A stretch of DNA of 64,000 bases from Ahaetulla prasina (GCF_028640845.1 NC_080540.1:160726438-160790437); one strand, 5' to 3'. Positions 38,401 to 50,675 are shown, counted from the first letter of the stretch. Numbers and translations: made by a program. The notes: generated by a model from the letters alone, not told the origin.

Positions 38401-41400
38401 TACCATGCTGAAGGACTCCATTCTGAATCTCTATGACTTTTTAGGAGAAAGGAAATTAATAAACTCTGGTGGTGTCCCCTTGCCATAAATACATTTTAGA
38501 AAGTATATAGGAGAAAATTGACGGCTGTCATGTTGTATTCTGGTAAACTGGAATCAATGTGGGGTGACACTAATATGATTTGCATTTTGACTGCTTTTGT
38601 TTTGTAAATACATGGTCTTATTGTTCTACTATTCTCATAGAAATTGAATGTGGCCCTGGTGGGAATTGTTTTGAGAATAGGCAAGCCACAAAATTTAACC
38701 ATAATATCTCAGAATTTGAAATATGCCTAGAGGTCTAAAAAGAATGGGGACCACTGTTTCAGCATGTGTGATCACAGCTTTTAACAAGTATGTAATGGCA
38801 CTAATATGTTGCACCTGTTCCATGCCCTCCCCCAGCTGTCCCAAGCATTCTATTTGCTGCTTGTATAAGATCCAGCATTAACTTAATCTTTGTTTGCAGT
38901 AGAGAATAATTTGGGTTTGCATGAAGAATGAATCATACATTTAATTGCATTGACTAGAGTTATATGAATAAAGGACTTAAACTGATCTCACACTTAACGA
39001 CTGTTGCAGCTTCTTCACGTGATCAGAATTTGGGTGCTTTGCAACTTGCATTTACAACTGTTGCAGCATACCAGAGTTGTGTGATCCCTATTTGTGAATT
39101 TCCCAACCAGATTTCCATGGTCAATGGAGGAAGCTGGATTCGCTTAATGACCACATGATTCATTTAGCAACTGCAGTGGTTTGCTTAAATAAGAGTTTTA
39201 ACATAAGACACCTCCAATTGAATTCTTGATTGACTCCTTTATATCTATCAGCCCTTGAAGGTAATCCAGATAGGAAACCAATATCATGAGTGCTAATACT
39301 ACCTTCATTGCAAAGTTACAATAACAAAATCTTGCAAATCCGAAACACTTCCATTCCCTTTACTTGCAGGAAAACTAGGGAGGTTTTTTGTGAGATGTTT
39401 TCTCCAATTCCATTCCTGCTATAGGTTGAAATATTTCTTATCCAATTGTTGTCCTGGCTGTATTTATTTACTGCAGTCTCTCAGATATTGTTCAATATTT
39501 TAGGCAAATCCTTAAAAGTCATTCAGTAATCCCAATGAACTAACTATACTCATTTATCTATTTTGTAAATGCAAAATATTTTGTGCCACTGGTTTCTTCT
39601 ATTTTGTGTATACGTAATAGCGGTCTCAAATTTGGTGCCCTTCAGATGTATGGAACTATTTTTATAATAATCACATTGTCATGTTGAGTGGAAATTTCAA
39701 GCATCATAATTCCAACTTCTAGACATCACCATTTGCCTTAGAAAGAGTGAAAAATAATTACCAACTTGCCTGCCCATCTCTTTAAGAATTTCTGGAAGGC
39801 AACCAGAAATGATTTATATCAGTTGCCATTTCCTTACATTTCCCTAGATGGCTCCATAAGCCAGGGGAAAGCCTTTGAGTAAAATCAAGCCTTCCTTTCT
39901 CATGTTTTTAGTTCCATCAGATGTTGCTGAATTCCAAGTTCAAAAATTGCCAAAATGGCCAATGTTGAGAAATGTAACATCTGGAGGGTTCCCATGTTGC
40001 ACCCAGATGTTGAAAGAAATGTATATAAAATACAGTTGTATCAGCTATCTCTGTATCAAAGGAAAGTTCTATTTCTTTCGGTCTTCCTCTGTAAAAAAAT
40101 GTAAACAAATAGTATCAAAATAAACACTGACATATATCAAAGGATCTTTCTATTCCTTGCTACCATTTTTAAACTGAAAAGCGATTGCTTGTTTATTTGA
40201 TTGATCAATCTCAGCAACTATTCTAGATATGCTGTATAATTATGAATGAAACAATAAAGCAAGAGATTGCTAAAACACAACAAGAAAACAACAAAGCAAG
40301 CTACACACCATAAAATGTAGATCAATAGACAGGGTCATAAACCACTCTGACCTAAGGCCTGCTGAAACAGGCCTTTGTGGCTTTCTAAAAACACAACAGG
40401 ATTGGAGCCACATAGATGAAGTGGGAATACTTTTCCGGAGAATATTGTAGTTGCATTGATCACAGAGGAAGGTTATCTCTGAAGTCTCACAAGTCTCAAA
40501 CCACTTCAGGATTGGATTTAAAAGTGTCCTAATCCTGCAAGGATTTACCAGGTGGGGAGAAATAGCTGAAGGAGGGCGGTTCCATAAATATCTGACATTA
40601 AGCCACAAGTAATTTAATAACCGGACCTTGGTTTGCAGCAAGAAACCAACTAGTTACCAGCAGAGGTTTTACATGGAAGCAATATTTACTATCATTAGTT
40701 ACACCACTGCCTTCTGCACCAGCCCTAGTTTCTGAATGGTTTTGAAGATCTTTTTGTATTTGTGTCTGCAGCAATTCTATGAAGCAGGTTATTGTTGGTC
40801 TCATTTCCCAAGCAATAGATCTTAGGCTCAGAAGTAGCCAGCTTTAAGAAAGACTGCGGGATTGTTAAGCCTGTTCCTTTGCATGTGCAAAGAAACATAG
40901 TTTAATGAAATGGACAATAAAAACTAGAGTTATAGTGGCAGAAAGGGCCATTTAAGCTACTATCCTATAATCATTATAGCATTAATATACCTTTACTATT
41001 ATAACCTCTGTAGTAACTTAGATACTTTTATTATGCTGTCTGCTTTTGTGGACTTGAACCAACATCATTAAATGCAAATTTTAATTGGACTCAAATTCTG
41101 TATCAGGTTCATGCACCTTTTTTGTACAAATTTACTGCACTGAATAGAAAAAGACACTTCCATCCCCATGTTTGGTCAAGTAAAACCATTTATAAAGGGG
41201 AAGACATAAGACAGTCCAAGTGCTTCAGTTAACTGAAGATACTTAGTTTTACTTTTTTTTCAAGAATGATTTGATCATGGAAGAAAAGGAAAGAAATGAA
41301 AGAAACCAGTATAAAAGTATAATAATTCACAAGAAGAGAAAGTGGATATATGTGTCTCCTAAGGAAAAGAACATAATTCCAAGGGGAAAAAAGACCTGGA

Positions 41401-41664
41401 AGCTGCTTGGACCATAATGAAAAAAATTACAGAATGTGACAGAAATGTGTCAGAAGTGTGAAAAGAGGTGTTTCATAAACCGATGAAATGGAAGAGGCTT
41501 AGGATAATGAGGAAAAAACAGACATTAGCAAATGATGGCTACAAATATGAGGAAAATATATTGTGTAGAAAGAAAACATTAGCTGCAATGCATTTAATAA
41601 AAGAGCAAAAATGGTTAAGGTTAAAAGAGGCAAAGAAAATAGAGAGTGATTTTGATGGAAATAC
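38401..41664. other. Intergenic sequence, mostly unrecognised
   Basis: No gene is recognised. 38990-39180 resembles the middle of the CAGGTAGTCC MITE family (CACTTAACGACTGTTGCAGC). 39215-39480 is a diverged relative of 59320-59600. 40265-40830 looks like an old antisense LINE but could not be classified. The rest shows nothing I can name. Confidence 0.4.
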
Positions 41665-42239
41665 TGTTGGAAGAAATATCCATCTGGGTTCAGTTCCAAG
41701 TGGGGACAAAGACACTGGAAACATGGAGGCTGCTTGGAAAGATGGTTTAATGGTGGTCAGGATCACATGGCTTGAGTTCCTGAACAGAAAAAGGCTGAGA
41801 TCCTGTGCACTCCCTAGCTTTATGCTTTTTCTGAGCTTTGAACTTTCTGGGGCACAGGAAGAGTATCCTGATTGGTTGTCAGACTCCCAGGGGGTGGGGG
41901 TCTTAGCTAGCCTTGCTGGCTGATGTAATCTTCCCAGGTGTCATGTGGTGAGTTTCTGTTGCTAGATGGATCTATTGTGTTGCAGATGATGATGGCCCAT
42001 TGACAAAGGTGGGGAGAATGAGTTTCTACCTTTGACCCATTGACAAAGATGGGGGGAAATAAGTGGGCTTAGCTGAGGCTTTAATGGCCCATTGACAAAG
42101 GTGGGGGGGAGTCAGGAAGCTGCTTTGTCTTTAAAACATGTTTCTCCATTTCTCATCCAGGGAAATATATTCTGCCTTTTTAAATATTTTCTAAAATATT
42201 TCATTCTTCTAGGAGGGGGGTGGGTGCTAAATTCCTACA
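41665..42239 (-). mobile_element. Solo LTR (same family as the 27425-31522 element), 575 bp
   Basis: The sequence matches both LTRs of the nested element from TGTTGGAAGAAATATCC to AAATTCCTACA on the + strand. It is flanked by the exact 4-bp duplication ATAC (41661-41664 and 42240-42243). It is about 90 bp longer than the other two because a block around CCCATTGACAAAGGTGGGG is repeated three times. Confidence 0.93.
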
Positions 42240-42243
42240 ATAC

Positions 42244-42316
42244 CAAAAATCTCCCATGCTGGCTGGGGGATTCTTGAAGTCCACATGTCTTAAATTTGCC
42301 AAGGTTGAAAAACATC
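42244..42316. repeat. hAT MITE remnant
   Basis: TGCTGGCTGGGGGATTC, then GAAGTCCACATGTCTTAAAT and GCCAAGGTTGAAAAAC, represent one arm of the CAGTGTTTCTC/CAGGGGTCTCC families. The other end is absent. It abuts the solo LTR, which probably inserted into it. Confidence 0.6.
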
Positions 42317-43173
42317 GATATGGAGTAATGAGCTCAGCTGGAGAGTTGAAAATAAGAGTACATGGGAAAACTCAAAGCTATCAGGCACAGTGAGGTCTTT
42401 ACGAGAATGGCTTGTTCTTCTGAAAGGTAAAAAATTCAAAAATTATGAGAGCAATATTAAAAAAAAACCTTTGAGGACATAGTTGCATGACCGAATTTTT
42501 CACCTGAAAGAAATCCATCATATCCTAAAGACAGCCTCCTCTGTTCTCTTAGTGATTGTTAATAATACTTTGTATAAGTGTGAATTGTAATAAAGTGAAA
42601 TGTTGCTCTTGTGCTTATTGCAATCCTGCAATATAGGAGTCATCATTCTGACCTTTGAGGGGAGTATGGTCAGTTTCATAGAATAGTCCCTTCACTCTGT
42701 GCATAACAATGTTGTACACAATATAGATTAAGAGTGACAGAAGCAAATGCTAATTCATGTTTCAGCTGGATAATTCATTCCTGAGGCTGCTCAACTTTTC
42801 TCTTTAACACTGGAAGATAATTGGAATTGGAAGAATTGGAAGGAATTAGGTTTTGAATGAAAACTTGCTATTTATTCTGTGTCTGAAAATGGAGAATTTG
42901 GAAAAATTCTCTTCGGAGAAGTCGTTGGCAGTGTTGTGTTTATGATCCATGGCAGGCTCCATGGCTTGGCCAGCTCACTTGTATTTCCTATTTTCAGCCT
43001 TCTGAATACGTTGTTGGGTAAACAGCCCAACCACTGCTTGCAATCCAAAGCTAAAGATAGAAAATTACAGAGACAGCTGCCAGAGGAAAACATTGGATCT
43101 AGAGCAGAGAAAGCAAGTTGCCAAATTTCAAGTTGTTATTTAGAAAGAAACTGATGATGGTGGTGAAAGTGAG

Positions 43174-43642
43174 TATATTTATTTATTTAGCATATGGCAT
43201 ACAATGTCAGGGAAATCTACACATAGTAGACATAATGCAGTCCTGACAGCCTAGTTTATTTTGTTTGGCGCTTGTAAGCCTATATGTGGTGCACTGCGGG
43301 GGGCAAAGTAGCTTTATACCAATTAGCTAGTGGCGCTCGGGTTGTGGGCTCTTCCAGGCTTCTCCACCGGTCTCACCTCGCCTTGTGTTGCGATGCCTCG
43401 TGTTCGGCCAGGTTCAGGACCAACTTCCACTCTCTGCACACACGAACACAAGTAGGTTTTCCCCACAGAAGTGGTACCCATTTAGCCAGTCACAATATTA
43501 TCCTGCTTCTGCACAGGAGTTAGAAATCGAGCAACAGGAACTCACTCTGTCTCTCAGAGCCGGGCCCAAACCGCTGGAGTTGCAGACCATTTCTGGCCAA
43601 CAGTTGCAGCATTATTAAACCACTGCGCCATTTTGTCCCCTA
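43174..43642 (-). mobile_element. tRNA-derived SINE, 469 bp, reverse orientation
   Basis: On the - strand the head reads GGACAAAATGGCGCAGTGGT with an A box, and GCGGTTTGGGCCCG marks the B box region. The 3' end is the (AAATA)-rich tail at 43174-43190. The 11-bp duplication GTGAAAGTGAG flanks it (43163-43173 and 43643-43653). It is longer than the other SINEs here and may carry a different 3' tail. Confidence 0.82.
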
Positions 43643-43653
43643 GTGAAAGTGAG

Positions 43654-44325
43654 TGTGATAAAGAGATAAGACATTCAGGTGGCAGCTCTCTTCCACTCTA
43701 TTGTGTCCCACCCCCCACTCCGACGAACGAGTCAAGGAAGTCCATAACAAACTTGGCAACGAAGCCTCTGCAGTTTGCCAAGTTCCTTCGAGGTTTATCA
43801 GGGCAGGCAGGAGTCCAAGTTGTGACTTCAGCGATAGGGTCCGGTATCAGCAAACTCGATAAGACTTTGCTTGACTCAAGGTTGGAATGCCAAAAGCAGG
43901 TCCTTTATATAGGCTGTGGGGTGTGGCTCCATGACTCAGCATTTATCCAGGCCTGCCCCTCCCTTCCTTCTACTGGCGTCGCCTCTCAGATCTCTGGAAG
44001 CGAGGATCCTCCCACTTTGAATTGTCTTCAGCTGGATCTGCTGTCTGGGAAAGGAAGGGGTCAGAAGGAGTAGACCCGAGCAATTCCAATACCTGGCTGA
44101 CTTCCTGCTCTGACGGCTGAGCCAAAGGAACACACGCTGTATGAGTGATATTTATTGGGCTACTCCTTTCTCTCCTGGAATTGTCTCCGGGCATGGGGCC
44201 AGGGCCGGGGGCTGGAGGCATGACAGGCTGTTCATCTTCATTATCAGACTTGGAGTCTGATAACAGGCCCGGTTGGAAACGGGAGGGCCCGGCTGAGGAG
44301 AGGAGGGAGGACGAGTCACAGCACA
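43654..44325 (-). mobile_element. LTR (family B), reverse orientation
   Basis: The reverse complement aligns with 44857-45445: CTCGTCC near the start, the CCAGCCCC...CCCCATGCCC block, GGCAGGCCTGGATAAATGCT, and CACACCCCACAGCCTATATA with a TATAAAG box (+ strand CTTTATATAGG at about 43903-43913). It has no interior and no clear target duplication. The end at 43654 is uncertain because it abuts the SINE duplication. Confidence 0.75.
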
Positions 44326-44683
44326 CTCGTAGTAGATAAGATTACTTAGACCAGCCTTCCTTAAATTTGGAGATTCAGCTTTTAGAGTTCTACAGTGGCA
44401 GGGAGACTTCTATGAATTCTAGGAGTTAACCTTCACTTTTCTAAATGGAAAAGTTGGTTTGAGCAGCAGAAGGTGCTGTTGGTGAAGAATGACCAAGATT
44501 CCTTCCATTTCTTCTTACCAACCTACCCCAAAGAGGATAGAAGGGCAGGTCAGCAGCAGGTCTGGCTGAACAAGTGTCAGCAGCAAGAACAATTGCCTGG
44601 ATTAGCAAGGAAAACAGGGAAAAACATTTTTCAGTCCTCAAACACTTCTATCCCTCCAGTGAATGCTTAGCATGACTGAAGGG

Positions 44684-45543
44684 CAGTGGTGGGATTCAGC
44701 CAGTTCGCACCTATTCGGGAGAACCGGTTGTTAACTTTCTAAGCAGTTCAGAGAACCGGTTGTTGGAAGAAATCTTATTTTGGTTTTTTTCCACTTTACA
44801 GGGCTAACCCTGTAAGGAAGTCAGGAAGGAAACATTCAGATGTTTCTGCCCTAATCTGTTGTGTCTCGTCCAATCTCACCTCAGCCGGGGTCTTCTTATC
44901 TGCTTCCGAACATGGAGGAATGTTCTAGTATGCCTCCCAGCCCCAGCCCTGGCTCCATGCCCAGACAGGCTGAAGAGGAAGAAATACCTCCAGCCCCCAG
45001 CTCTGGCTCCATGCCCAGGCAAATGGAGCAACTAGACCCCTCCCCCTCCTCCACAGCATGTGAGCCTGAGGGAGGTCAATTACTAACAGCTGCCGACTGG
45101 AGTGACCCTCGCGTCAGAAGACTTGATAGGCGGAGGCAACAGAAAGAAGGGAGGGGCAGGCCTGGATAAGTGCTGAGTCATGGAGCCACACCCCATGGCC
45201 TATATAAAGGATCTGCTTTCTGGCATTCTCTGAGTCAGGCAAAGTCTAAACATATCTTGCTGAAGTCACTTTCTGGTCTCCTGCCTGCCCTGAGGACTTT
45301 GCTAGGACTTTGGCAGAGCTGCAGAGGCATGCCTGATTCGGATTTCCCTGACCCGGCCGTCAGCGGAGGAGTGGGACACGACATCATCTTTATTGCCCTG
45401 CTTACAGAAACTGCCTCTCTGGTTAACCCTTAGTACATTGTAACAGCTCAGGCGAAGTGCCCATCGACGTGTGTGATGTTGAGTTGGCCACGCCCACATG
45501 GTCACAGAGAACCGGTTGTTAAATTATTTGAATCCCACCACTG
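44684..45543. mobile_element. hAT-type MITE (CAGTGGTGGG family) split by an LTR
   Basis: The ends are CAGTGGTGGGATTC and GAATCCCACCACTG, with flanks CTGAAGGG (44676-44683) and CTGAGGGG (45544-45551), 7 of 8 identical. The MITE interior (AGAACCGGTTGTTGGAAG to GCCCTAATC, then CTCAGGCGAAGTG to the end) is interrupted by an LTR at 44857-45445. Confidence 0.88.
44857..45445 (+). mobile_element. LTR (family B), 589 bp
   Basis: The LTR opens TGTTGTGTCTCGTCC and closes near CATTGTAACA. A TATA box TATATAAAGG is at 45201-45210, followed by a region like an LTR R/U5. An open frame 44861-45169 through the Pro/Ser-rich GCTCCATGCCC repeats is incidental. It is a solo LTR inserted into a hAT MITE. A clean target duplication was not seen. 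Confidence 0.78.
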
Positions 45544-45838
45544 CTGAGGGGTGGTGTGCAAAAAGAAAGAAAATAGAAGGGGAGGAGTCAGGAAAAGCAA
45601 TGGGTTCCCATTCTTGTCCCTGGCATCATATGCTTTGGACTTGCCCTTTTGTCTAGTGTTGTGGAAAATAGTATTATGTATGACAAATAAATCATCCCTT
45701 CCTCAAATACTTTTTCCTCAGGAGAAATAAACTATCAGCTCAGCCATAAAATATTTAGACCCAGGAATGTTGATTGGGACTCTGGGAAGCCAAGTGGCTA
45801 GAGGAGAATGCCTAACAAAACCCAACATGCCCGCAGTA

Positions 45839-46409
45839 TAGGTAGCCCTCAACGTACAACCACAACTGAGCCCAAAATTTCCATTGCTAAGCAAGACTAA
45901 GCGAGTTTTACCCCATTTTATGACCTTTCTTGCCACAGTTGTTAAGTGCATCGCTGCAGTTGTTAAATTAGTAACATGGTTGTTAAGCGAATCTGGCTTC
46001 CCCATTGACTTTGTTTATCAGAAGGTCGCAAAAGGGGAACACGGGACCTTGGAAATTGCAACCATCGTAAATAGGAGTCAGTTGTGAAGAGTCTGAATTT
46101 TAATCACATGACCATGGGAATCAGTGGTGGAATTCTACGGGTTCTACCCGGTTTGGGCAAACTGCTAGCGGCGGCAGGAGGCTCCGCCCATGATCTATGC
46201 ATGCGCAGAAGGCTCTGTGCATGTGCAGAGGTGGCGCCCACGAGCACTCACATTTGCGAACCCGTAATGAAGGTAAGTGAATACCACTACTGATGGGGAT
46301 GCTGCAAGAATGGTAAGTATGAAAAACTGTCGTAAGTCACTCTTTTCGGCATTGTTGTAACTTGAAACAGTCACTAAATGAACTGTTTCAAAGTTGAGGA
46401 CTACCTTTG
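45839..46409. mobile_element. Tc1/mariner-type MITE split by a hAT MITE
   Basis: The left end is GGTAGCCCTCAACGTACAAC and the right end is AAAGTTGAGGACTACCTTTG, both diverged. The internal text (CACAACTGAGCCCAAAATTT) matches the copies at 4980 and 51615. It is interrupted at 46122-46292. Confidence 0.72.
46122..46292. mobile_element. hAT-type MITE (CAGTGGTGGG family), 171 bp
   Basis: The ends CAGTGGTGGAATTC and GAATACCACTACTG are flanked by ATGGGAAT and ATGGGGAT (7 of 8). It contains ATGCATGCGCAGAAGG. It is nested in the older TA-type MITE. Confidence 0.85.
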
Positions 46410-46440
46410 TGCAAAGGAAGAATGTTCAAGTCATTTAAAT

Positions 46441-46580
46441 CAGGGGTCTTCAACCTTGGTCCCTTTAAGACTTTTGGACTTCAACTCCCAGAGTCCCTCA
46501 GCCAGCAAAGCAAAGCTGGCTGAGGGACTCTGGGAGTTGAAGTCCACAAGTCTTAAAGGGACCAAGGTTGGAGACCCCTG
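46441..46580. mobile_element. hAT-type foldback MITE (CAGGGGTCTCC family), 140 bp
   Basis: The ends are CAGGGGTCTTCAACC and GGTTGGAGACCCCTG, flanked by ATTTAAAT and ATTTAAAG. The arms are nearly perfectly complementary and could form a hairpin of more than 60 bp. Confidence 0.92.
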
Positions 46581-47185
46581 ATTTAAAGTATTGTTTTCTG
46601 ATCCCGCAATATCCTTCCCTCATCCCAGCAGGCGCTGCTAAACCAATCTCTTAATCAATAGTGACTGATAAGGTATATATTATAATTAGCATAAATCTAT
46701 ATAATGGGGTTACAGTCCTGCTTCTCTTTAGATTAGACTTTACTGCCTCTGGTACCATAATAAAGCAATTTGTGCTTCAGTGGAAGAATCTGTCTTTTCC
46801 CTTTATTGTTGTGTATTGTTTGTGTGCCCTTTCTAGTTTTGTAGGCCAGCTAGGGTCCATTGGAATTGGGCAGCTAGTAATTTATTAAAGAACTCTTTAA
46901 AGAAAATTATCCTCTCCTAGAACTGTAACAATTCCCTCTTGCATGAATGTAGCCTTCAACAGAAGAAAAATTACCTGCTCCTGTCAAATTGTGAATTGCA
47001 GTTTCATTAGTTGCACTTCAGTTCTTCCTTTCTAAATTAATTTTATATTATGAAGAAAGTATGTTGTTTGTAACTGGCCTTGTTCTCTTCTTAAAACTAA
47101 TATGTACTACTGAAAAAAGATTTCTGTGCATAGCCAAGGGCCTATGTTTTTATGCATTTTATTTACTTTTTATAATATCTCTCAC

Positions 47186-47350
47186 CAGGAGTAGGTTCTA
47201 CTTGCCTTTACTACCAGTTCACAACGGGATCGCGTGCCAAGCTTCTGCGCAAATCGTCTATGATGACATCCAGGTCGGTGGGTGGAGCCACCCGCCGGTT
47301 TTACTACCGGTTCTATAGAACCGGTCAGAACTGGGGGCAACCCACCACTG
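47186..47350. mobile_element. hAT-type MITE (CAGTGGTGGG family), 165 bp
   Basis: The ends are CAGGAGTAGGTTC and ACCCACCACTG with the exact 8-bp duplication TCTCTCAC (47178-47185 and 47351-47358). Confidence 0.88.
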
Positions 47351-47434
47351 TCTCTCACTCAGAAGACTGAGGTTCTCTTGGGGTTCCCTACAAAGAGTAA
47401 TTAATTGTCCATATCTATAGTACATTTTTCAGAA

Positions 47435-47690
47435 AGGTGCTGGACTAGAAACCAGGAGGCTGAGTTCTAATCCTGCTTTAGGCATGAAAGCTTTGGGCCA
47501 GTCACTCTTCTCAGCTCAACTCCCCTCACAGGGTTCTTATTGTGGGAAAAAGAGGAGGTGGAAGGAGTATTAGTTACGTTTGCCACCTTGAATTACTTAC
47601 AAAGTAGTAAAGAAGGGATAAATAGCTAATATTTCAATAAATATTCAATAAATAATAAAAATTTTAAATTTATTTATATAATAAATAAAT
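47435..47690 (+). mobile_element. tRNA-derived SINE, diverged
   Basis: GCTGAGTTCTAATCCTG resembles a B box. GGCATGAAAGCTTTGGGCCA, CACAGGGTTCTTATTGTGGG and GCCACCTTGAATTAC match the SINE at 38175. Confidence 0.7.
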
Positions 47691-48102
47691 ATAAAAACAG
47701 CATTCTACATGGGCGCTGCTCAGTGTTTTTTCAAAACACTGGCAACTGTATGAACTTCAACTCCCAAAATTCTTCAGCATTTTATAAAGTAAAAATATTG
47801 TTAGCAGTATTTTCTTAAGACTGTTTACAAAAATATCACCAAAGGGAAGTATACTAAAAAAACAAAACTCAACAGAAAAAAAAACTTCAACAGAAAAGTA
47901 TACTTTAATGTTTTAAGAAACATTTAAATATGTTCAAGCATGTTCAAACAACCACTATCTTTTAATATATTATGTGTAATGTATATTTTACATTACATTA
48001 AAATAATATAAGGGAACACAGGATCGTGAGTATTAATTGAATCTTCTTTATCACAGCTAAGTTTAAGTATTATCCACCAGTCCTTTGTGTGGCAAAAAAA
48101 AC

Positions 48103-48255
48103 TACTGTATATATTTGCAGATAAGCCAACCCATGAATTTTTAACCAAAATACCATGAACAATGTGCCATCCATAGGTAAACCAACCAGCTTTTTAAATG
48201 ATATTTTGGTTAAAAATTCAAGGATCGGTTTAGGCTTATCCACAAGTACAGTATA
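48103..48255. mobile_element. Foldback MITE with TACTGTATATA-type termini
   Basis: The left arm (TACTGTATATATTTGCAGAT...GAATTTTTAACCAAAATA) and the right arm (TATTTTGGTTAAAAATTC...TTATCCACAAGTACAGTATA) are inverted. TA lies at the borders, as in Tc1/mariner relatives. A related half copy starts at about 48286 (TACTGTATATATACTCAGG). Confidence 0.7.
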
Positions 48256-48871
48256 TACAGGAAATACTTGAAAAAACTATTACTGTATATATACTCAGGG
48301 ATAAACCCACTCACAGATAAGTGGAACCTGATTTTGGGCACCTACAATTCTTGGCACATCTGAAAGCATATACAGTGTTCTGGCATAAAATTTGAAATCC
48401 CCACCATCAATCCTTATCCTACCATAGGAAGGTGTCCCCAAATGGTTTTCTCTTATTTAGGGTGTGCAGGACATATTAAGAAATTGGTATTGCACCTAGT
48501 TCTGGTTTTTCCCCTTCCACTAAACATCAGTAGCTGGCAGGAGAACATCTGCCAATCACTCTCTAACTTGAATAGGGCTAAGATGGGACTTGGGCGTTAT
48601 TTTGATAGATGAATAGACTGTCAGACATTCTTTGGTTTACTTTTGGTGCGTGTGTGTGTGTGTGCAAGTGTTTTGCATGGCTGCATTTCAGGGGAGCCTG
48701 ACTATCAGCTGATACCAGTAGAGAGATGGATCGAAGTGGACTGTTCCAGAAGAGTACTAAATGTACATTCAAAAATAGCATGAATGACAGCTGGTAGGCT
48801 AAAAGGAGAGCTTTGCCATGAAGCAGCAAAGAGAAATAAAAGGACTACTCTCCTACTTCACACTATAAAAC

Positions 48872-49128
48872 CAGTGGTGGGTTTCAAAAATTTTTTATTA
48901 TCGGTTCTGTGGGCGTGGTTTGGTGGGCGTGGCAGGGGAAGGATACTGTAAAATCTCCATTCCCTCCCCACTCCAGGGGAAGGTTACTGCAAAATCCCCA
49001 TTTCCTCTCGATCAGCTGGGATTTGGGAGGCAGAGAATAGATGGGGGTGGGGCCAGTCAGAATTTTTACTACCGGTTCTCCAAACTATTCAATATTTCCG
49101 CTACTGGTTCTCCAGAAACCCACCTCTG
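48872..49128. mobile_element. hAT-type MITE (CAGTGGTGGG family), 257 bp
   Basis: The ends are CAGTGGTGGGTTTC and GAAACCCACCTCTG, with the exact 8-bp duplication TATAAAAC (48864-48871 and 49129-49136). The body has the GGTGGGCGTGGCAGGGGAAG block shared with 51043 and 59933. Confidence 0.95.
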
Positions 49129-49584
49129 TATAAAACCCCACTTTTGCCACCCCTGGTTAGATTCCGGTTGGGCTGATTCAGGTTTCTGAGCTGCAGGTTG
49201 AGTTGGAATTCTGGCAGGTGCAGAGACATTCTGGTTTGAAAGAAATGGATTCTGCCACTAAGGGGGAAAAGGGTGTCCTGTATCAATTTGACATGGTCAA
49301 GAGATACTGGGCTGATCCACTCTCAGAAGTTTCCTGACAGAATGGCCTGCAAAGCACATCAGAACATATCTACAGGAAAACCTATATTGGAACAATTCTA
49401 TTTTAATACCATTACACCTGAGAATGACTTAAAATTGTCTCTGGTGTGAATTGGAGATCAGATGAGAGTAATGTCTTCAGAACACAGCAGAAAAAGAGTT
49501 TTGCCAGAGCTCGTTGCAGTTAAATGTAAATGAAGAAAAGACTTTTAGATGTGTTTAGGAAAAAAGCTCCACAGTTCTCTGAAT

Positions 49585-49695
49585 CAGAGGTCTCCAACCT
49601 TGGCCACTTTAAGACTTGTGGACTTCAACACCCAGAGTTCAATTCAGGGAGTTGAAGTCCACAAGTCTTAAAGCAACCAAGGTTGGAGACCCCTG
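49585..49695. mobile_element. hAT-type foldback MITE (CAGGGGTCTCC family), 111 bp
   Basis: The ends are CAGAGGTCTCCAACCTTGG and CCAAGGTTGGAGACCCCTG, with the exact 8-bp duplication CTCTGAAT on both sides (49577-49584 and 49696-49703). Confidence 0.95.
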
Positions 49696-49731
49696 CTCTG
49701 AATGATAGTTCTGGCAAAACTATCAGACTCC

Positions 49732-49732
<1 letters not shown>

Positions 49733-49784
<52 letters not shown>

Positions 49785-49805
49785 AATAATAATAATAATA
49801 ATTAT
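49733..49805. repeat. (ATT)n / (AAT)n microsatellite
   Basis: A long ATT array turns into its complement-like AAT array. It lies at the 3' tail of the adjacent reverse-strand SINE. Confidence 0.97.
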
Positions 49806-50062
49806 TTGAATTTATATCCCGCCTTTCTCCGAAGACTCAGGGCGGCTTACAATGTGTTAAGCAATAGTCTTCATCCATTTGTATATTATATACAAAGTCA
49901 ACTTATTGCCCCCAACAATCTGGGTCCTCATTTTACCTACCTTATAAAGGATGGAAGACTGAGTCAACCTTGGACCTGGTGGGGCTTGAACCTGCAGTAA
50001 TTGCAGGCAGCTGCTGTTAATAACAGACTGTCTTAGCAGTCTGAGCCACAGAGGCCCATACT
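49800..50062 (-). mobile_element. tRNA-derived SINE with L2-like tail, reverse orientation
   Basis: On the - strand the A box is TGGCTCAGACTGCTAAG and the B box is GGTTCAAGCCC. The 3' part reads GTAAGCCGCCCTGAGTCTTC and GGCGGGATATAAATTC, a tail shared with L2-type LINEs. An AAT-rich tail follows. Confidence 0.85.
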
Positions 50063-50675
50063 AAGTGGAATCACTGTGTTTATTAAAACTATTAGGATGG
50101 CAAACCTATCATCGAGACACTGGTGGCTTTATTTACATTGCTTATATAGCCCACTCAAGTCCTGAAACACTTGTTCCTTAAACACTTGGTGAAAAGATCA
50201 AAACTGAGGATATTTTATTCTACAGTACTTTCTACATAATGTTGGATAGAAAGCTATAATTTGGGAAGCAAGATGCTGGAATGAATAGGTCATTCTAATA
50301 CACTAGGGACTCTTTTTATGGTTTAGATTAGACCACTTCCCTACACACTGTACTTCCCCTTCTTCCCTAGGAAATTGCAATGTCTGTTCTTTTTAATATT
50401 AGTCCTGTGATGTGAAAGTGGGGGGGGGGGAACAATAATGTTTGCTCTATCACCATTGATCACTATCATCAAGCATTTCAGTTACTCAGTAGCTCTGTTT
50501 AAGATTCACCTGACCTTTTTTCCTCTACTCCCTTTATTGTTTGAACCTCCTTTTTTTTCCCCCTTTTACAATTGGAAAGGTCTTTTATGGCAGAAGGCCT
50601 AAGATTAGCATCTAGAGTTGGCACCAATATGCCAGAATACCAGTTTATAATGGCTAGGTTGAAAATAGTATAGAC

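Noticed and set aside
44861..45169. A 102-codon Pro/Ser-rich frame with repeated GSMPRQ.
   Set aside because: It is wholly inside LTR family B. The repeated text is LTR minisatellite-like sequence and is not kept open in the copy at 43654-44325.
49683..50000. An open frame with long Ile and Asn runs.
   Set aside because: It is translation of the (ATT)n/(AAT)n microsatellite and an antisense SINE.
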